The notes under the pieces: generated by a model | What the model was told of the DNA's origin: nothing | The model's database searches: none | What the model saw: the letters and a program-made list of their open reading frames with translations, nothing else | Position numbers and translations under genes: made by a program | Shown here: positions 1 through 8,444 of the stretch, piece by piece | Layout: every line of letters starts with the position of its first letter | Numbering within the stretch: position 1 is the first letter of the stretch | NCBI RefSeq assembly: GCF_000253255.1 | Contig: NC_015580.1 | Location: 3,609,001-3,673,000, forward strand | DNA length: 64,000 nucleotides | Reading direction: 5' to 3' | Source: Novosphingobium sp. PP1Y | Lineage (GTDB): Bacteria > Pseudomonadota > Alphaproteobacteria > Sphingomonadales > Sphingomonadaceae

Positions 1-1
1 G

Positions 2-502
2 CGCGGCGACCAGGTCAAGGTCATCGCGCGCAGCTTCGAGCCGATCGGGGATGCCGCCGCCCTGCCGTTCTACGAAATGCCGTGGTTCCCGATGGTCGTA
101 CGCTACGGTTCGGCCGTCCTTGCCGTCCTGATGGTGCTGCTGCTGGGCGTGCGCCCGATGGTCAAGGCCGTGCGCGGCGACAAGCCCAAGCCTGCCAAGA
201 AGGCCAGGAAAGGCAAGAAAGGCGCTGCCGACGACGAAGACGAACTGGATGAGGAAGGCGAAACCGTCCTCGACGAGAACGGCCAGCCGGTCCTGCAGCG
301 CAGCGCCGTGCGCGGCGCCCTGCCCGCCGGCGGCGCCGAAGACGTCGACATCGAGATCACCCGTTCTGACCTGCTCGCCAGGCAGCTCAACCTTGCCCAG
401 AAGCTGGTGGCCGAACGGCCCGACAGCGCCGTTGCCGCCTTGCGCCAGATGCTCAACGAACCGCTCGATCAGCAGGCCGAGAAGAAGGAATTCGCGCAGT
501 GA
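2..502 (+). CDS. fliF: flagellar MS-ring protein FliF, C-terminal part
   Basis: The frame is open from base 2, so the gene starts before the window; about 166 residues are visible. FliF forms the membrane-embedded MS ring on which the rotor and export gate assemble. The visible part starts with the end of the periplasmic ring-building region (GDQVKVIARSF), then a hydrophobic helix around VRYGSAVLAVLMVLLLGV, then a cytoplasmic tail rich in Lys and acidic residues. The last stretch (SDLLARQLNLAQKLVAERPDSAVAALRQML) is the FliG-binding tail typical of the family. Its TGA overlaps the GTG start of fliG (GTGA), which suggests coupled translation in a rightward flagellar operon. Confidence 0.93.
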   Translation, partial: RGDQVKVIARSFEPIGDAAALPFYEMPWFPMVVRYGSAVLAVLMVLLLGVRPMVKAVRGDKPKPAKKARKGKKGAADDEDELDEEGETVLDENGQPVLQRSAVRGALPAGGAEDVDIEITRSDLLARQLNLAQKLVAERPDSAVAALRQMLNEPLDQQAEKKEFAQ

Positions 503-1506
503 GCGAAGTCGTACCCCTGTTCCCGGCGGACAACGCCGCGGTCATGGTCATGCTGCTCGACAACGACAATGCCTCGCGCATCCTGTCCGAACTCGAGCCC
601 GATGAACTGCGCCGCCTGGGCGAGAAGATGTGCGCCCTGGGCGAGATCAGCCCGGACGTCATTGCCGAGGCGATCGCCGGCTTCGTCGAGAAGACCGAAA
701 AGCTCGGCCTCGTCGCGCATGACCGCGTCGACAAGGTCCGCTCGATGATGAGCAACGCCATCGGCGAAGTGAAGACCGAGAGCGTGATGCGCCAGATCAT
801 GCCGGACGAGCCCAAGACCTCGCCGCTCGAACTGGCCCGCTGGCTCACTTCCGAAGCGCTGGTGCCGCTGGTCAAGGGCGAGCATCCGCAGGCGATTGCC
901 GTCCTGCTGGTGCAGCTCGACCCGGTCGTCGCCGCCGAAGTGCTGCACGCCCTGCCGACCGAAGAACAGTCGCAGATCGTCCACCGCATCGCCACGCTCG
1001 GCCCGGTTTCGCCGCAGGCCATCGCGATGCTGGAAGAACTGCTGACCCGCCGCATCACCGAGAACCATGGCCATCGCCCGCTGGCAATGGGCGGTCCGAA
1101 GGAAGCGGCCGACATCATCAACGGCGCCGGCAAGGTGATCGAGAAGCGGGTGATGAGCGAGATCGGCAAGATCGACAAGGCGCTCGCCAAGGAGATCGAG
1201 AACGAGATGTTCAAGTTCGAGCATCTCTTCGTGCTCGACCCGCAGTCGATGGGCACGCTGCTGCGCGACATCGGCAACGACACCCTTATCGACGCGCTCA
1301 AGGGCATCAGCGAGGAAGAACGCGACTACTTCTTCCGCGCCATGTCGAGCCGCGCCGCCGATGGCGTCAAGGACGAGATCGCCGCTCGCGGTCGCACCAA
1401 GCTGGCCGACGTCGTCGCCGCACAGAAGGAGGTCGTCCTCGTCGCCCGCAAGCTCGCAGCCGAAGGTTCGATCATCTTCGGCTCGGGCGATGACGAATAC
1501 GTCTGA
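499..1506 (+). CDS. fliG: flagellar motor switch protein FliG
   Basis: FliG is the C-ring protein that joins the MS ring to FliM and carries the charged torque helix facing the stator. The 335-residue length is normal. The N-terminal third matches the FliF-binding domain (VMLLDNDNASRILSELEPDELRRLGEKM), the middle has the FliM-contacting region (HPQAIAVLLVQLDP, family motif HPQTIAxILxxL), and the C-terminal torque segment reads EERDYFFRAMSSRAADG with the usual charged residues. It starts with GTG overlapping the fliF stop; the ribosome site lies inside the fliF end. fliH begins 8 nt after its stop. Confidence 0.96.
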   Translation: MSEVVPLFPADNAAVMVMLLDNDNASRILSELEPDELRRLGEKMCALGEISPDVIAEAIAGFVEKTEKLGLVAHDRVDKVRSMMSNAIGEVKTESVMRQIMPDEPKTSPLELARWLTSEALVPLVKGEHPQAIAVLLVQLDPVVAAEVLHALPTEEQSQIVHRIATLGPVSPQAIAMLEELLTRRITENHGHRPLAMGGPKEAADIINGAGKVIEKRVMSEIGKIDKALAKEIENEMFKFEHLFVLDPQSMGTLLRDIGNDTLIDALKGISEEERDYFFRAMSSRAADGVKDEIAARGRTKLADVVAAQKEVVLVARKLAAEGSIIFGSGDDEYV

Positions 1507-1514
1507 GCAGCGCG

Positions 1515-2141
1515 ATGTCCGATCTCGGCTTCAAGATACCCACGCAAGGCATGAGCCTGTTCGAGGCCATGGCCCAGCCGCAGGGCTTTCGCGCCGACGC
1601 GCGTTTCGGCGCGCTGCCCGCGCCCGAGCCCGAACCGGCGCCGCCGCCTCCAGCCCAGGAACCGGCTGCGCCCGATCCGGTAGAGCAGGCCTTCACCCAG
1701 GGCTTCACCGCAGGTTACGAGCAGGCGCTGCAGGAGGCGCAGGCCCAGGCCCAGGCCGAAGCGGCCGCACGCGAAGGACTTGAGCTTTCGCTGACGCGCC
1801 TCAACGCGGTACTCGAAGAGGAACTGCGCAACCGCCTGCGCGAAACCGTGGCCGCCTTGTGCGAAAGCGCGATCGCTCCGCTGGCGATCGACGAGGACGC
1901 CCTAGTGCGCCGGATCAATGCCGCGGTGGGCATGCTCTCGCGCGCCGACGACGAGCGCGTGATCAAGCTGCACCCCGAAGACGTGAAGCTGGTTTCGCCG
2001 CGCCTTGCCGCTGAATGGCAGGTTGAGGAAGAAGCCGGCCTCGAACGCGGCACGATCCGCATCGAGACGGCCAGCGGCGGGGTCGAGGATGGCCCGGCAA
2101 CCTGGCGCATCGCCATCGCCGAAGCCTTGCAACAGTGCTGA
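1515..2141 (+). CDS. fliH: flagellar export ATPase regulator FliH
   Basis: FliH is the peripheral stator-like partner of the FliI ATPase and is thought to hold it at the export gate. The protein has 208 residues. It has a Pro/Ala/Glu-rich N-terminal linker (about 33-55), a segment with spaced Gly and Ala followed by a Gln/Ala/Glu helix (about 58-90) typical of FliH, and a C-terminal domain ending in GTIRIETASGGVEDG, the usual FliH/SctL end motif. FliH is poorly conserved, so the call rests partly on its place between fliG and fliI. It starts with ATG 8 nt after fliG. Confidence 0.88.
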   Translation: MSDLGFKIPTQGMSLFEAMAQPQGFRADARFGALPAPEPEPAPPPPAQEPAAPDPVEQAFTQGFTAGYEQALQEAQAQAQAEAAAREGLELSLTRLNAVLEEELRNRLRETVAALCESAIAPLAIDEDALVRRINAAVGMLSRADDERVIKLHPEDVKLVSPRLAAEWQVEEEAGLERGTIRIETASGGVEDGPATWRIAIAEALQQC

Positions 2142-2148
2142 GCCGCGC

Positions 2149-3471
2149 GTGCTGAAGCTCTGGGACCCTATCCTGACCGACCTGGCCGCCGAGCCGGTCG
2201 ACCTGACGCCGCGTCGCTTCGGCCTCGTCACCGCCTGCGACGGCGGCCTGCTGGAAGTTAGCGGCCTGTCGGTACCGGTAGGCGCGATGTGCCGCGTCGG
2301 CCATGGCCGGGGCAAGACGCTCTCCGCCGAAGTCATCGGCTTTCGCAACGGCAAGACGATGATGATGTTGCTGGGCGACACGATCATGCTGCGCCCCGGC
2401 GCGCGCGTATGCCCCGAAGGCCGCCCCGGCATGCTGCCGGTGGGCGACGCCTTTCTCGGCCGTGCCGTCGATGGCGAAGGCCTGCCGATCGACGGCGGCC
2501 TGCCGATCCATACCCGCACCGAATGGCCCGCGGGCGGCGTGCGCACTTCGGCGCTCGATCGCAGCCCGGTGCGCGAATGCTTCGACACCGGTGTGCGCTC
2601 ACTCAACGCGCTCACCACTTTCGGCATCGGCCAGCGCATCGGCGTCATGGCCGGATCGGGCGTCGGCAAATCCGTGCTGATCGACATGATCGCGCGCGGC
2701 GCAACCGCGGACGTGATCATCGTCGGCCTGATCGGCGAGCGCGCCCGCGAGGTTTCCGATTTCGTCGAGCGGCACATGAACGCCGAGAAAAAGGACAAGA
2801 CCGTGGTCGTCGCCGTACCGGCCGACCACGCGCCGAACCTGCGCCTGCGTGGCGCTATGCTCGCCACTTCGATGGCCGAGTACTTCCGCTCGCGGGGCAA
2901 GCGCGTCCTGCTCATTCTCGACAGCCTGACCCGCGTGGCCCACGCCGCGCGCGAAATCGGCCTGCTGCTCGGCGAGCCCGGCGCAGCGCGCGGCTATCCG
3001 CCATCCGCTCTCGCCACGATTACCAAGCTCGTCGAACGCGCCGGCAACTCGGCCGCCAGCATGGGCTCGATCACCGGGCTCTACACGGTGCTGGCAGACG
3101 GCGACAACCAGGACGACCCGGTGGTCGACACCGCGCGCTCGATCCTCGACGGTCACATCGTGCTCTCGCGCGATCTCGCCCAGCGCGGGCAATATCCGGC
3201 GGTCGACATCGCCGCCTCGCTCAGCCGCGTGATGAACGACATCGTCTCGCCAGAGCACCAGCAACTGGCCCGCCAGTTCCGCGCGCTTATCGCCAGCTAC
3301 GAGGCCAACCGCGACCTCGTGCTGATGGGCGCCTACCGTGCCGGAGCCGACCCGCAGCTCGACAAGGCGATCGCGATGCACGAGTTGCTGACCGCCTTCC
3401 TGTGCCAGCAGGCCGGTGAAGTGATCGACCTGCCCGACAGCGGCGCCCAGCTTGCCGCGCTGCTGGGATGA
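2149..3471 (+). CDS. fliI: flagellar protein export ATPase FliI
   Basis: FliI is the ATPase of the flagellar type III export apparatus, related to F1-ATPase beta. I place the start at GTG 2149, 7 nt after the fliH stop, giving 440 residues; a longer open frame exists inside fliH but would add non-homologous sequence. The Walker A motif GSGVGKS lies at about residues 169-175, Walker B is LLILDSLTRVA, and the family signature YPPSALATITKLVERAG is present. The C-terminus is the helical substrate-interaction region. It is followed by fliJ, its usual partner. Confidence 0.96.
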   Translation: MLKLWDPILTDLAAEPVDLTPRRFGLVTACDGGLLEVSGLSVPVGAMCRVGHGRGKTLSAEVIGFRNGKTMMMLLGDTIMLRPGARVCPEGRPGMLPVGDAFLGRAVDGEGLPIDGGLPIHTRTEWPAGGVRTSALDRSPVRECFDTGVRSLNALTTFGIGQRIGVMAGSGVGKSVLIDMIARGATADVIIVGLIGERAREVSDFVERHMNAEKKDKTVVVAVPADHAPNLRLRGAMLATSMAEYFRSRGKRVLLILDSLTRVAHAAREIGLLLGEPGAARGYPPSALATITKLVERAGNSAASMGSITGLYTVLADGDNQDDPVVDTARSILDGHIVLSRDLAQRGQYPAVDIAASLSRVMNDIVSPEHQQLARQFRALIASYEANRDLVLMGAYRAGADPQLDKAIAMHELLTAFLCQQAGEVIDLPDSGAQLAALLG

Positions 3472-3511
3472 GTTCGCAGGTTCCTCCTGTCCCTTGCCGT
3501 GAGGCAATGCC

Positions 3512-3937
3512 GTGAAGGAAGAGCGCAAGCGGCTTGCGCGCCTCAAGCGGCTCGAGAAGATCCGCGCCATCGCCAAGCAGACCGCCGCCCTGGAATCGGC
3601 GCAGGCGGAAAGCACGCTCACGCAATTGCGCGCGCTGTCCGACCGCACCCGGCAGATGGCGAGCGACTATGCCAGCCGCCGCGAAATGACCGATGGCGGC
3701 TCGCTCCACCAGGTCGGCCGGTTCGTCAGCGGGCTGCAGGCCCTGACCAAGACCACCGACGGCGACGCGATGCGCGCGCAGTCGATCGCCGATGCCAAGC
3801 AGCGCCTCCTCGCCGAGGCGGAACGGCGCCGCGCCGCCATCGAGGAACGCGCGCTGCTGCAGGAACGCATGATCGCCAAGGCCGGGCAAACGCCGGCCCT
3901 CGGCAGCAGAAAGGGATCTGGCACGGATCTTGAATAG
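3512..3937 (+). CDS. fliJ: flagellar FliJ-like export protein
   Basis: This is a 141-residue, highly charged protein that looks almost wholly alpha-helical and coiled-coil (KEERKRLARLKRLEKIRA at the start, AEAERRRAAIEERALLQERM near the end). FliJ is a coiled-coil stalk that activates FliI and recycles export chaperones. Sequence identity among FliJ proteins is low, so the call rests on coiled-coil character, length and position between fliI and fliK. The start is GTG at 3512. A sigma-54-like promoter for the next gene overlaps its last codons. Confidence 0.82.
   Translation: MKEERKRLARLKRLEKIRAIAKQTAALESAQAESTLTQLRALSDRTRQMASDYASRREMTDGGSLHQVGRFVSGLQALTKTTDGDAMRAQSIADAKQRLLAEAERRRAAIEERALLQERMIAKAGQTPALGSRKGSGTDLE
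3919..3934 (+). promoter_or_regulatory. candidate sigma-54 promoter ahead of fliK
   Basis: TGGCACGGATCTTGAA matches the sigma-54 consensus TGGCACG-N4-TTGCW at every fixed base except C to A in the -12 element. Spacing between the -24 GG and the -12 element is correct. It overlaps the end of fliJ and predicts a transcript start near 3945. The rpoN gene is in this window. Site inferred by eye only. Confidence 0.5.
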
Positions 3938-3972
3938 TACCTTGCATGGTTAACCATGAGGTCCATCAAGGC

Positions 3973-5520
3973 ATGATCCAGCTCTCGGCCCCGTCGATTT
4001 CCGCGAATGCTGCCCCGGCCGCCGGCACAGTGCCGACGACTGCAGCAAACGGCACGGAAACCGCCGACTTCGCCGCGCTTCTCGGCGCTGCGGGGACCCC
4101 GGGCGAGACCGCCACGGGCGAAGCCAAGCCCGCCGCTGCCGCATTGACGGCGGCGCTGGCAGTGCAAGCGACCGGCAATGGCGGCAAGGACGGCAAGGCA
4201 ACCGGCAACGAAAGCGGCAAGGATTTGCCGGTTGCCGCAAATGCCGCTGCCGCCGCTGTAGCCGCTGGCGCAACCGTTGCCGCACCGACCCTCATCAAGG
4301 ATGCCAAGCCCACCGCCGAAACCGCAGAAGCGGGCGAAGGCAAGGGCGAGGCGAAGACCACCGATGCTCCCGACGAAGAAGCGACTTCTGACCAGGCAGA
4401 CGTGCCCATCGCGGCTGCCAATCCCGTCATACCGCTTGTCGTCCCACCGCTGCCCGGTACCGACGATCGCGTCGAATTCCGGGCAGCGGTTCCCGATACC
4501 GCTTCCGCTGGCCGCTCTGCCGCTTCGCCGAGCGCGCTTGTGCAGGGCACCGCAACACCGGCCAGAAACGCTGGTACCAAGGTCCTGCCCGATGCAGCCG
4601 CGCCAGTCGCCAAAATCGCCACGGCGGCCCCGGTTGCCGCTCAGGCCGCCGCCCAGTCCGTGGCGCCCACACAGGTTCTGCAGGTTAAGCTGGCCCCCAT
4701 CGTCACCACCGATGCGGCCGAAGCCGGCAAGGGCGCCCAGGCCCAGGCCCCGGCCGACCTCAATCCGGTAGCCGCAATCATGGCCCGCATCGACACAGCC
4801 AAGGCCGCAGCGAACAATGCGACCGCTACTGCCGACCCCAAGGCGAACACCGCGAGCGAGGTCATTGCCGACGCCGGCAAGAAGGACATCGACACGGCCC
4901 AATCCGCCAGCCAGCCAGCAACGCGCTCGGCAGTGCAGCCCGCCGCCATGCACTTCGCAAGCGCGCAGCCGACCGCCTCGACCGCACCGGTCATTGCGAC
5001 TGGCCCGGCAGCAGCGCCGACAGCAGTCGAGCAGCCGCACGATTTCACCACGCTGGTCGACCGCCTTTCCGAAGCGCGCGAAGCTGCATCGCCGCAGGTC
5101 GTGCGCACTGCGATCAACCATGCCGAGTTCGGCCAGGTCTCGATGCAGTTCCGCCAGGACGACGCGAAGATGAGCGTGACGCTCGCCAATGCCGATCCCG
5201 GCTTCACGTCGGCAGTCCACTCGGCAGTCGCCGCGACGCTCGCCGGCAATGCCGCGGGCAATGGCGACCAGCAGCGCAGCGACAGCCAGCAGGCCCAGCA
5301 GCAACAGCAGCACCAGGCATCGACCCAGCAGCAGTCCGCCGCATCGAGCAACGGACAGGGCCAGGGTCAAGGGCAGCAACAGGCCGCCCAGGCCCGCGCC
5401 GAGCAAGGCGAACGCAACTTTCACCGCGCGCAGTCCGCCTCGGCCGGCGCGCAGCAGGGCGAGCGCAAGCCGTCCGACGGGGCCGCCAGCGGCCCTCGGC
5501 GTAGCGGCATCTACGCCTGA
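3973..5520 (+). CDS. fliK: flagellar hook-length control protein FliK
   Basis: FliK is the secreted ruler that sets hook length and switches export specificity. The body is Ala/Thr/Pro-rich low-complexity sequence, as usual, and the C-terminal hook-length domain is visible around VRTAINHAEFGQVSMQFRQD, followed by a Gln-rich tail. An in-frame ATG at 3946 would give 524 residues, but a sigma-54-like promoter predicts transcription starting at about 3945, so the ATG at 3973 with GAGG upstream (515 residues) is preferred. A perfect palindrome (CATGGTTAACCATG, 3945-3958) lies between the two ATGs. The long opposite-strand frame here is a composition artefact. Confidence 0.88.
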   Translation: MIQLSAPSISANAAPAAGTVPTTAANGTETADFAALLGAAGTPGETATGEAKPAAAALTAALAVQATGNGGKDGKATGNESGKDLPVAANAAAAAVAAGATVAAPTLIKDAKPTAETAEAGEGKGEAKTTDAPDEEATSDQADVPIAAANPVIPLVVPPLPGTDDRVEFRAAVPDTASAGRSAASPSALVQGTATPARNAGTKVLPDAAAPVAKIATAAPVAAQAAAQSVAPTQVLQVKLAPIVTTDAAEAGKGAQAQAPADLNPVAAIMARIDTAKAAANNATATADPKANTASEVIADAGKKDIDTAQSASQPATRSAVQPAAMHFASAQPTASTAPVIATGPAAAPTAVEQPHDFTTLVDRLSEAREAASPQVVRTAINHAEFGQVSMQFRQDDAKMSVTLANADPGFTSAVHSAVAATLAGNAAGNGDQQRSDSQQAQQQQQHQASTQQQSAASSNGQGQGQGQQQAAQARAEQGERNFHRAQSASAGAQQGERKPSDGAASGPRRSGIYA

Positions 5521-5546
5521 CATCCGACTATTCAGGGGACTTTGAG

Positions 5547-6131
5547 ATGAGCAAATCCGGCAAGGAAGAAAAGCCAGCCAAGAGCAAGGGCAAGCTCGGC
5601 CTGATCCTGGGCGCGGTGGGCCTTCTGGCCGTGGGCGGCGGCGGCATGTTCGGCCTGGTGCAGGCCGGCGTGATCGGCGGCGGCCATCACGAAGCCAAGC
5701 AGGACAACAATCCCAAGCTGATCCGCAAGGGCGAAGTCGACCCTTACGCGCCGGTCAGCGACAAGAAGGAGGAAGGCGGCGCCGCGGAAGTCGATGGCGA
5801 AGGCGGCGACGAATATCGCACCGCCTACTACACCTTCTCCGAGGAATTCACCTCGAACCTCAAGAACTCCGACGCGATGGTGCAGATGGCACTGGCCTGC
5901 TCCACCCGCCGCGACGGCCGCGTGCTGATGTGGCTGAAGAAGCATGAACTGGCGATCCGCTCCCAGCTTCTCACCATCATCGCCGATACACCCGAAGAGA
6001 ACGTCTACACGATGGCCGGCAAGGAACAGCTGCAGAAGCGCATGACCGCCGCGATCAACAAGGTCCTCACCCAGAAGGAAGGCTTCGGCGGCGTCGACGC
6101 CGTCTACTTCCGCAGCTTCATCGTCCAGTGA
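5547..6131 (+). CDS. fliL: flagellar basal body-associated protein FliL
   Basis: FliL is an inner-membrane protein at the basal body that associates with stator units. The 194-residue product has a Lys-rich cytoplasmic N-terminus, one Gly-rich transmembrane helix (about 16-40, GLILGAVGLLAVGGGGMF), an acidic linker and a periplasmic domain with the usual sequence (YTFSEEFTSNL, then a helical end finishing VYFRSFIVQ). It starts with ATG 26 nt after fliK; GGGGAC lies about 8 nt upstream of the start. The next gene is fliM, the normal order. Confidence 0.93.
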   Translation: MSKSGKEEKPAKSKGKLGLILGAVGLLAVGGGGMFGLVQAGVIGGGHHEAKQDNNPKLIRKGEVDPYAPVSDKKEEGGAAEVDGEGGDEYRTAYYTFSEEFTSNLKNSDAMVQMALACSTRRDGRVLMWLKKHELAIRSQLLTIIADTPEENVYTMAGKEQLQKRMTAAINKVLTQKEGFGGVDAVYFRSFIVQ

Positions 6132-6171
6132 TCCGACGATGACGTCCGCCGCATCCCAAGGAACCGAGCGC

Positions 6172-7035
6172 ATGAAAGCCCGCCACTGCAAGGAACTGCT
6201 GGGGACCGGTCCGTCGATCGGCGAGCTCGTCCCGGCTCTCTCGCTGATCGGCGAGCGGCTTGCGCGGGCGCTCGCCTCGGGCCTTGCCCGCCTCTCGGGC
6301 GGCGATGCCCCGGTCGTGCGCGTCGGCATGCCGCTCGACGGCACGCTGGGCTCCATCCAGTCGGAACTGGAAGGCCTTGCCTCGCACACGCTCCTTGCGG
6401 TGGGTGCGGAATCCCGGCCAATGCTGGCCGTCTTCGAGGCCGCGCCGGTCTTCCGCCTCGTCGACCGTGCCTTCGGCGGACGCGGCGACGTGCCGGACCC
6501 GCTGCCCGATACCTTCCCGCTTTCTGCCGAACTGCTGATCGCGCGCATCGAGGGCACCGTTGCCGATGCCCTCTCGATCGCTTTTGGCGGCGAAGCGAAG
6601 CACGCGGTGCGCACCGTGCGCCGCGAGACCAGCCTGCGCCAGCTTGCACCGTTCGACCGCAACGAGGAGCTGCTGCTCCTTTCGCTCGAAGTCGAGGAAA
6701 CCGGCTGCGAGCCCTGGTCGATGCTGCTCGCTTTCCCGCAGACGACGCTTTCGGCACTCGTCACCGTGCCGCGCCACCCGCGCAAGGCGCGCATGATGCA
6801 GGCCGCGCCCGATCCAGCGTCGGAGCCCTTCGCTTCGATGCCGCTGCAGGTGAAGGCCGTCCTCGTCGACATGACGATGGGCTTTTCGCGCCTGTCCAGC
6901 CTCAAGCCCGGCGACATCCTGCCGGTGGCAGTGGCGCGCAGCGTTCCTCTCAAGGTGGGCGACCAGACCGTCGCCAACGGCACTATCGGTGAACTCGACG
7001 ATCGCGTCGCGGTTCAGGTTTCCCACGCATTCTGA
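6172..7035 (+). CDS. fliM: flagellar motor switch protein FliM, short N-terminus
   Basis: FliM is the middle C-ring protein that binds FliG, FliN and phospho-CheY. The middle domain is recognisable (FRLVDRAFGGRGDVPDP matches the FliM DRxFGGxG motif) and the C-terminal FliN-like domain is clear (FSRLSSLKPGDILPV ... VGDQTVANGTIGELDDRVAVQV). ATG 6172 has AAGGA 8-9 nt upstream and gives 287 residues; ATG 6139 would add 11. With either start the N-terminal CheY-binding peptide of ordinary FliM (LSQxEIDALL) is absent. It is shorter than the roughly 330 residues of the enteric protein. Confidence 0.85.
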   Translation: MKARHCKELLGTGPSIGELVPALSLIGERLARALASGLARLSGGDAPVVRVGMPLDGTLGSIQSELEGLASHTLLAVGAESRPMLAVFEAAPVFRLVDRAFGGRGDVPDPLPDTFPLSAELLIARIEGTVADALSIAFGGEAKHAVRTVRRETSLRQLAPFDRNEELLLLSLEVEETGCEPWSMLLAFPQTTLSALVTVPRHPRKARMMQAAPDPASEPFASMPLQVKAVLVDMTMGFSRLSSLKPGDILPVAVARSVPLKVGDQTVANGTIGELDDRVAVQVSHAF

Positions 7036-7054
7036 CTACGAAAGACGATCAACC

Positions 7055-7354
7055 ATGAGCATTCATCCCCGCGGTTTCGATTTTCTTCGCGACGTCGACG
7101 TCCGGCTCTCGGTCGAGCTGGGCCGCACCGAAATGAAGCTGAAGGACATCCTCGCCCTCGGCCCGGAAAGCGTCGTCGTCCTCGACCGCATGTCGGACGA
7201 GCTGCTTGACGTCCTGGTCAACGGCAAGCCGATCGCCAAGGGCGAAGTCGTCTCGCACAACGGCCGCTTCGGCCTGCGCATCGTCGAGATGGTCGGCGTC
7301 GAGGAAACCGCCGACGAAAATGCCATCCCGCTTCCCGGCGGCGCGCAGGGCTGA
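7055..7354 (+). CDS. fliN: flagellar motor switch protein FliN
   Basis: FliN forms the base of the C ring and helps bind FliH at the export apparatus. It is 99 residues long, essentially only the conserved SpoA domain: VDVRLSVELGRTEMKLKDILALGPESVVVLD, then GKPIAKGEVVSHNGRFGLRIVEM, an excellent match to the family. An in-frame ATG upstream at 6989 lies inside fliM and is not likely. The start at 7055 lies 19 nt after fliM and 6 nt separate its stop from fliO. Confidence 0.96.
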   Translation: MSIHPRGFDFLRDVDVRLSVELGRTEMKLKDILALGPESVVVLDRMSDELLDVLVNGKPIAKGEVVSHNGRFGLRIVEMVGVEETADENAIPLPGGAQG

Positions 7355-7360
7355 CGCATC

Positions 7361-7642
7361 ATGCTGTGGTACATCCTCAAGCTTATCATCCTGCTGCCAC
7401 TGATCGGTTTCATCGCCTGGGGCTGCCTCAAGCTGGCGAAGAAGATGCAGGAAAAGGCCGGAATCGGCGGCGGTTCGAAGTCGATCCGCATCGTCGAGAC
7501 CACCATGCTCTCGCCCACGCTCAAGCTTGCGGTGATCGAATTCCACGGCCGCGAGATCCTCGTCTCGGCCTCGCGCGGCGGCCTCACCCGCCTGGCCGAA
7601 GCACCGGCGCGTCCCCGCACTGCGGAAAGCCTGCCCGAATGA
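7361..7642 (+). CDS. fliO: flagellar biosynthesis protein FliO
   Basis: FliO is a small membrane scaffold that helps assemble the FliP ring of the export gate. The 93-residue product has one N-terminal transmembrane helix (about 2-24, WYILKLIILLPLIGFIAWG) and a short cytoplasmic domain with the FliO pattern SIRIVETTMLSPTLKLAVIE, followed by an Ala/Pro-rich tail. The family is short and weakly conserved; the position between fliN and fliP supports the call. Its stop overlaps the fliP start (ATGA). Confidence 0.87.
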   Translation: MLWYILKLIILLPLIGFIAWGCLKLAKKMQEKAGIGGGSKSIRIVETTMLSPTLKLAVIEFHGREILVSASRGGLTRLAEAPARPRTAESLPE

Positions 7643-8436
7643 AGCGCATCGTTTCCCTGATCGCCGCACTGCCGGCGCTGCTGCTTCCCGCGGTGGCCTT
7701 CGCGCAGGTCCAGGCCCAGTCGCTTCCGGCGGCGGCGCCTGCATCGGACTCGGCGATCCCCGGCGCGCTCGACCGCGCCTTCGGGGCAATGGGCGGCACC
7801 GAGGGTCCGGGCATGAGCCTTTCGCTGCAGCTGCTCCTGATCATGGGGCTGCTGACGATCCTGCCCAGCCTGATCCTGATGATGACCAGCTTCACCCGCA
7901 TCCTGGTGGTGCTGGCGATCCTGCGTCAGGCGCTGGGCCTGCAGCAATCGCCGCCCAATCAGGTGCTGATCGGCCTGTCGCTGTTCCTCTCGCTGTTCGT
8001 CATGGCGCCCACCCTCGAACGCGTGAACGCCAATGCCATCGCCCCCTATTCCGCCGGCACCATCAATGCCGAGCAGGCGATTGCCAACGGCGGCAAGGAA
8101 TTCCACGCTTTCATGATCCGCCAGACGCGTGAGCGCGACCTGACGATGTTCGCCGAGATGGCCAATGCACCGCGTTTCGCGAAGCCGGCCGACGTGCCCT
8201 TCTCGATCCTGCTGCCCGCCTTCGTCACCAGCGAACTGAAGACCGCCTTCCAGATCGGCTTCATGCTGTTCCTGCCGTTCCTCGTGATCGACCTCGTGGT
8301 CTCCTCCGTCCTCATGTCGCTGGGCATGATGATGATGAGCCCGATGGTCGTTTCGCTGCCTTTCAAGCTGCTGCTTTTCGTCATGGTCGACGGCTGGGCG
8401 CTGCTTATGGGCTCGCTGGCCTCCAGCTTCGGGTAG
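7639..8436 (+). CDS. fliP: flagellar export gate protein FliP
   Basis: FliP forms the core of the export gate pore with FliQ and FliR. I take ATG 7639, which overlaps the fliO stop and begins a cleavable signal peptide (about 1-22, ending AVAFA), as in most FliP; this gives 265 residues. Conserved features are LILMMTSFTRILVVLAILRQALGLQQSPPNQVLIGL, the FMIRQTRERDLTMFAEMA segment and LMSLGMMMMSPMVVSLPFKLLLFVMVDGW near the end, with about four membrane helices. A longer upstream frame reads through fliO out of its frame and is rejected. Confidence 0.97.
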   Translation: MKRIVSLIAALPALLLPAVAFAQVQAQSLPAAAPASDSAIPGALDRAFGAMGGTEGPGMSLSLQLLLIMGLLTILPSLILMMTSFTRILVVLAILRQALGLQQSPPNQVLIGLSLFLSLFVMAPTLERVNANAIAPYSAGTINAEQAIANGGKEFHAFMIRQTRERDLTMFAEMANAPRFAKPADVPFSILLPAFVTSELKTAFQIGFMLFLPFLVIDLVVSSVLMSLGMMMMSPMVVSLPFKLLLFVMVDGWALLMGSLASSFG

Positions 8437-8444
8437 CGCGGGCG

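Noticed and set aside
3667..5523. 618-codon frame on the minus strand over fliK
   Set aside because: Low-complexity mirror of Ala-rich fliK codons; no start context or domain.
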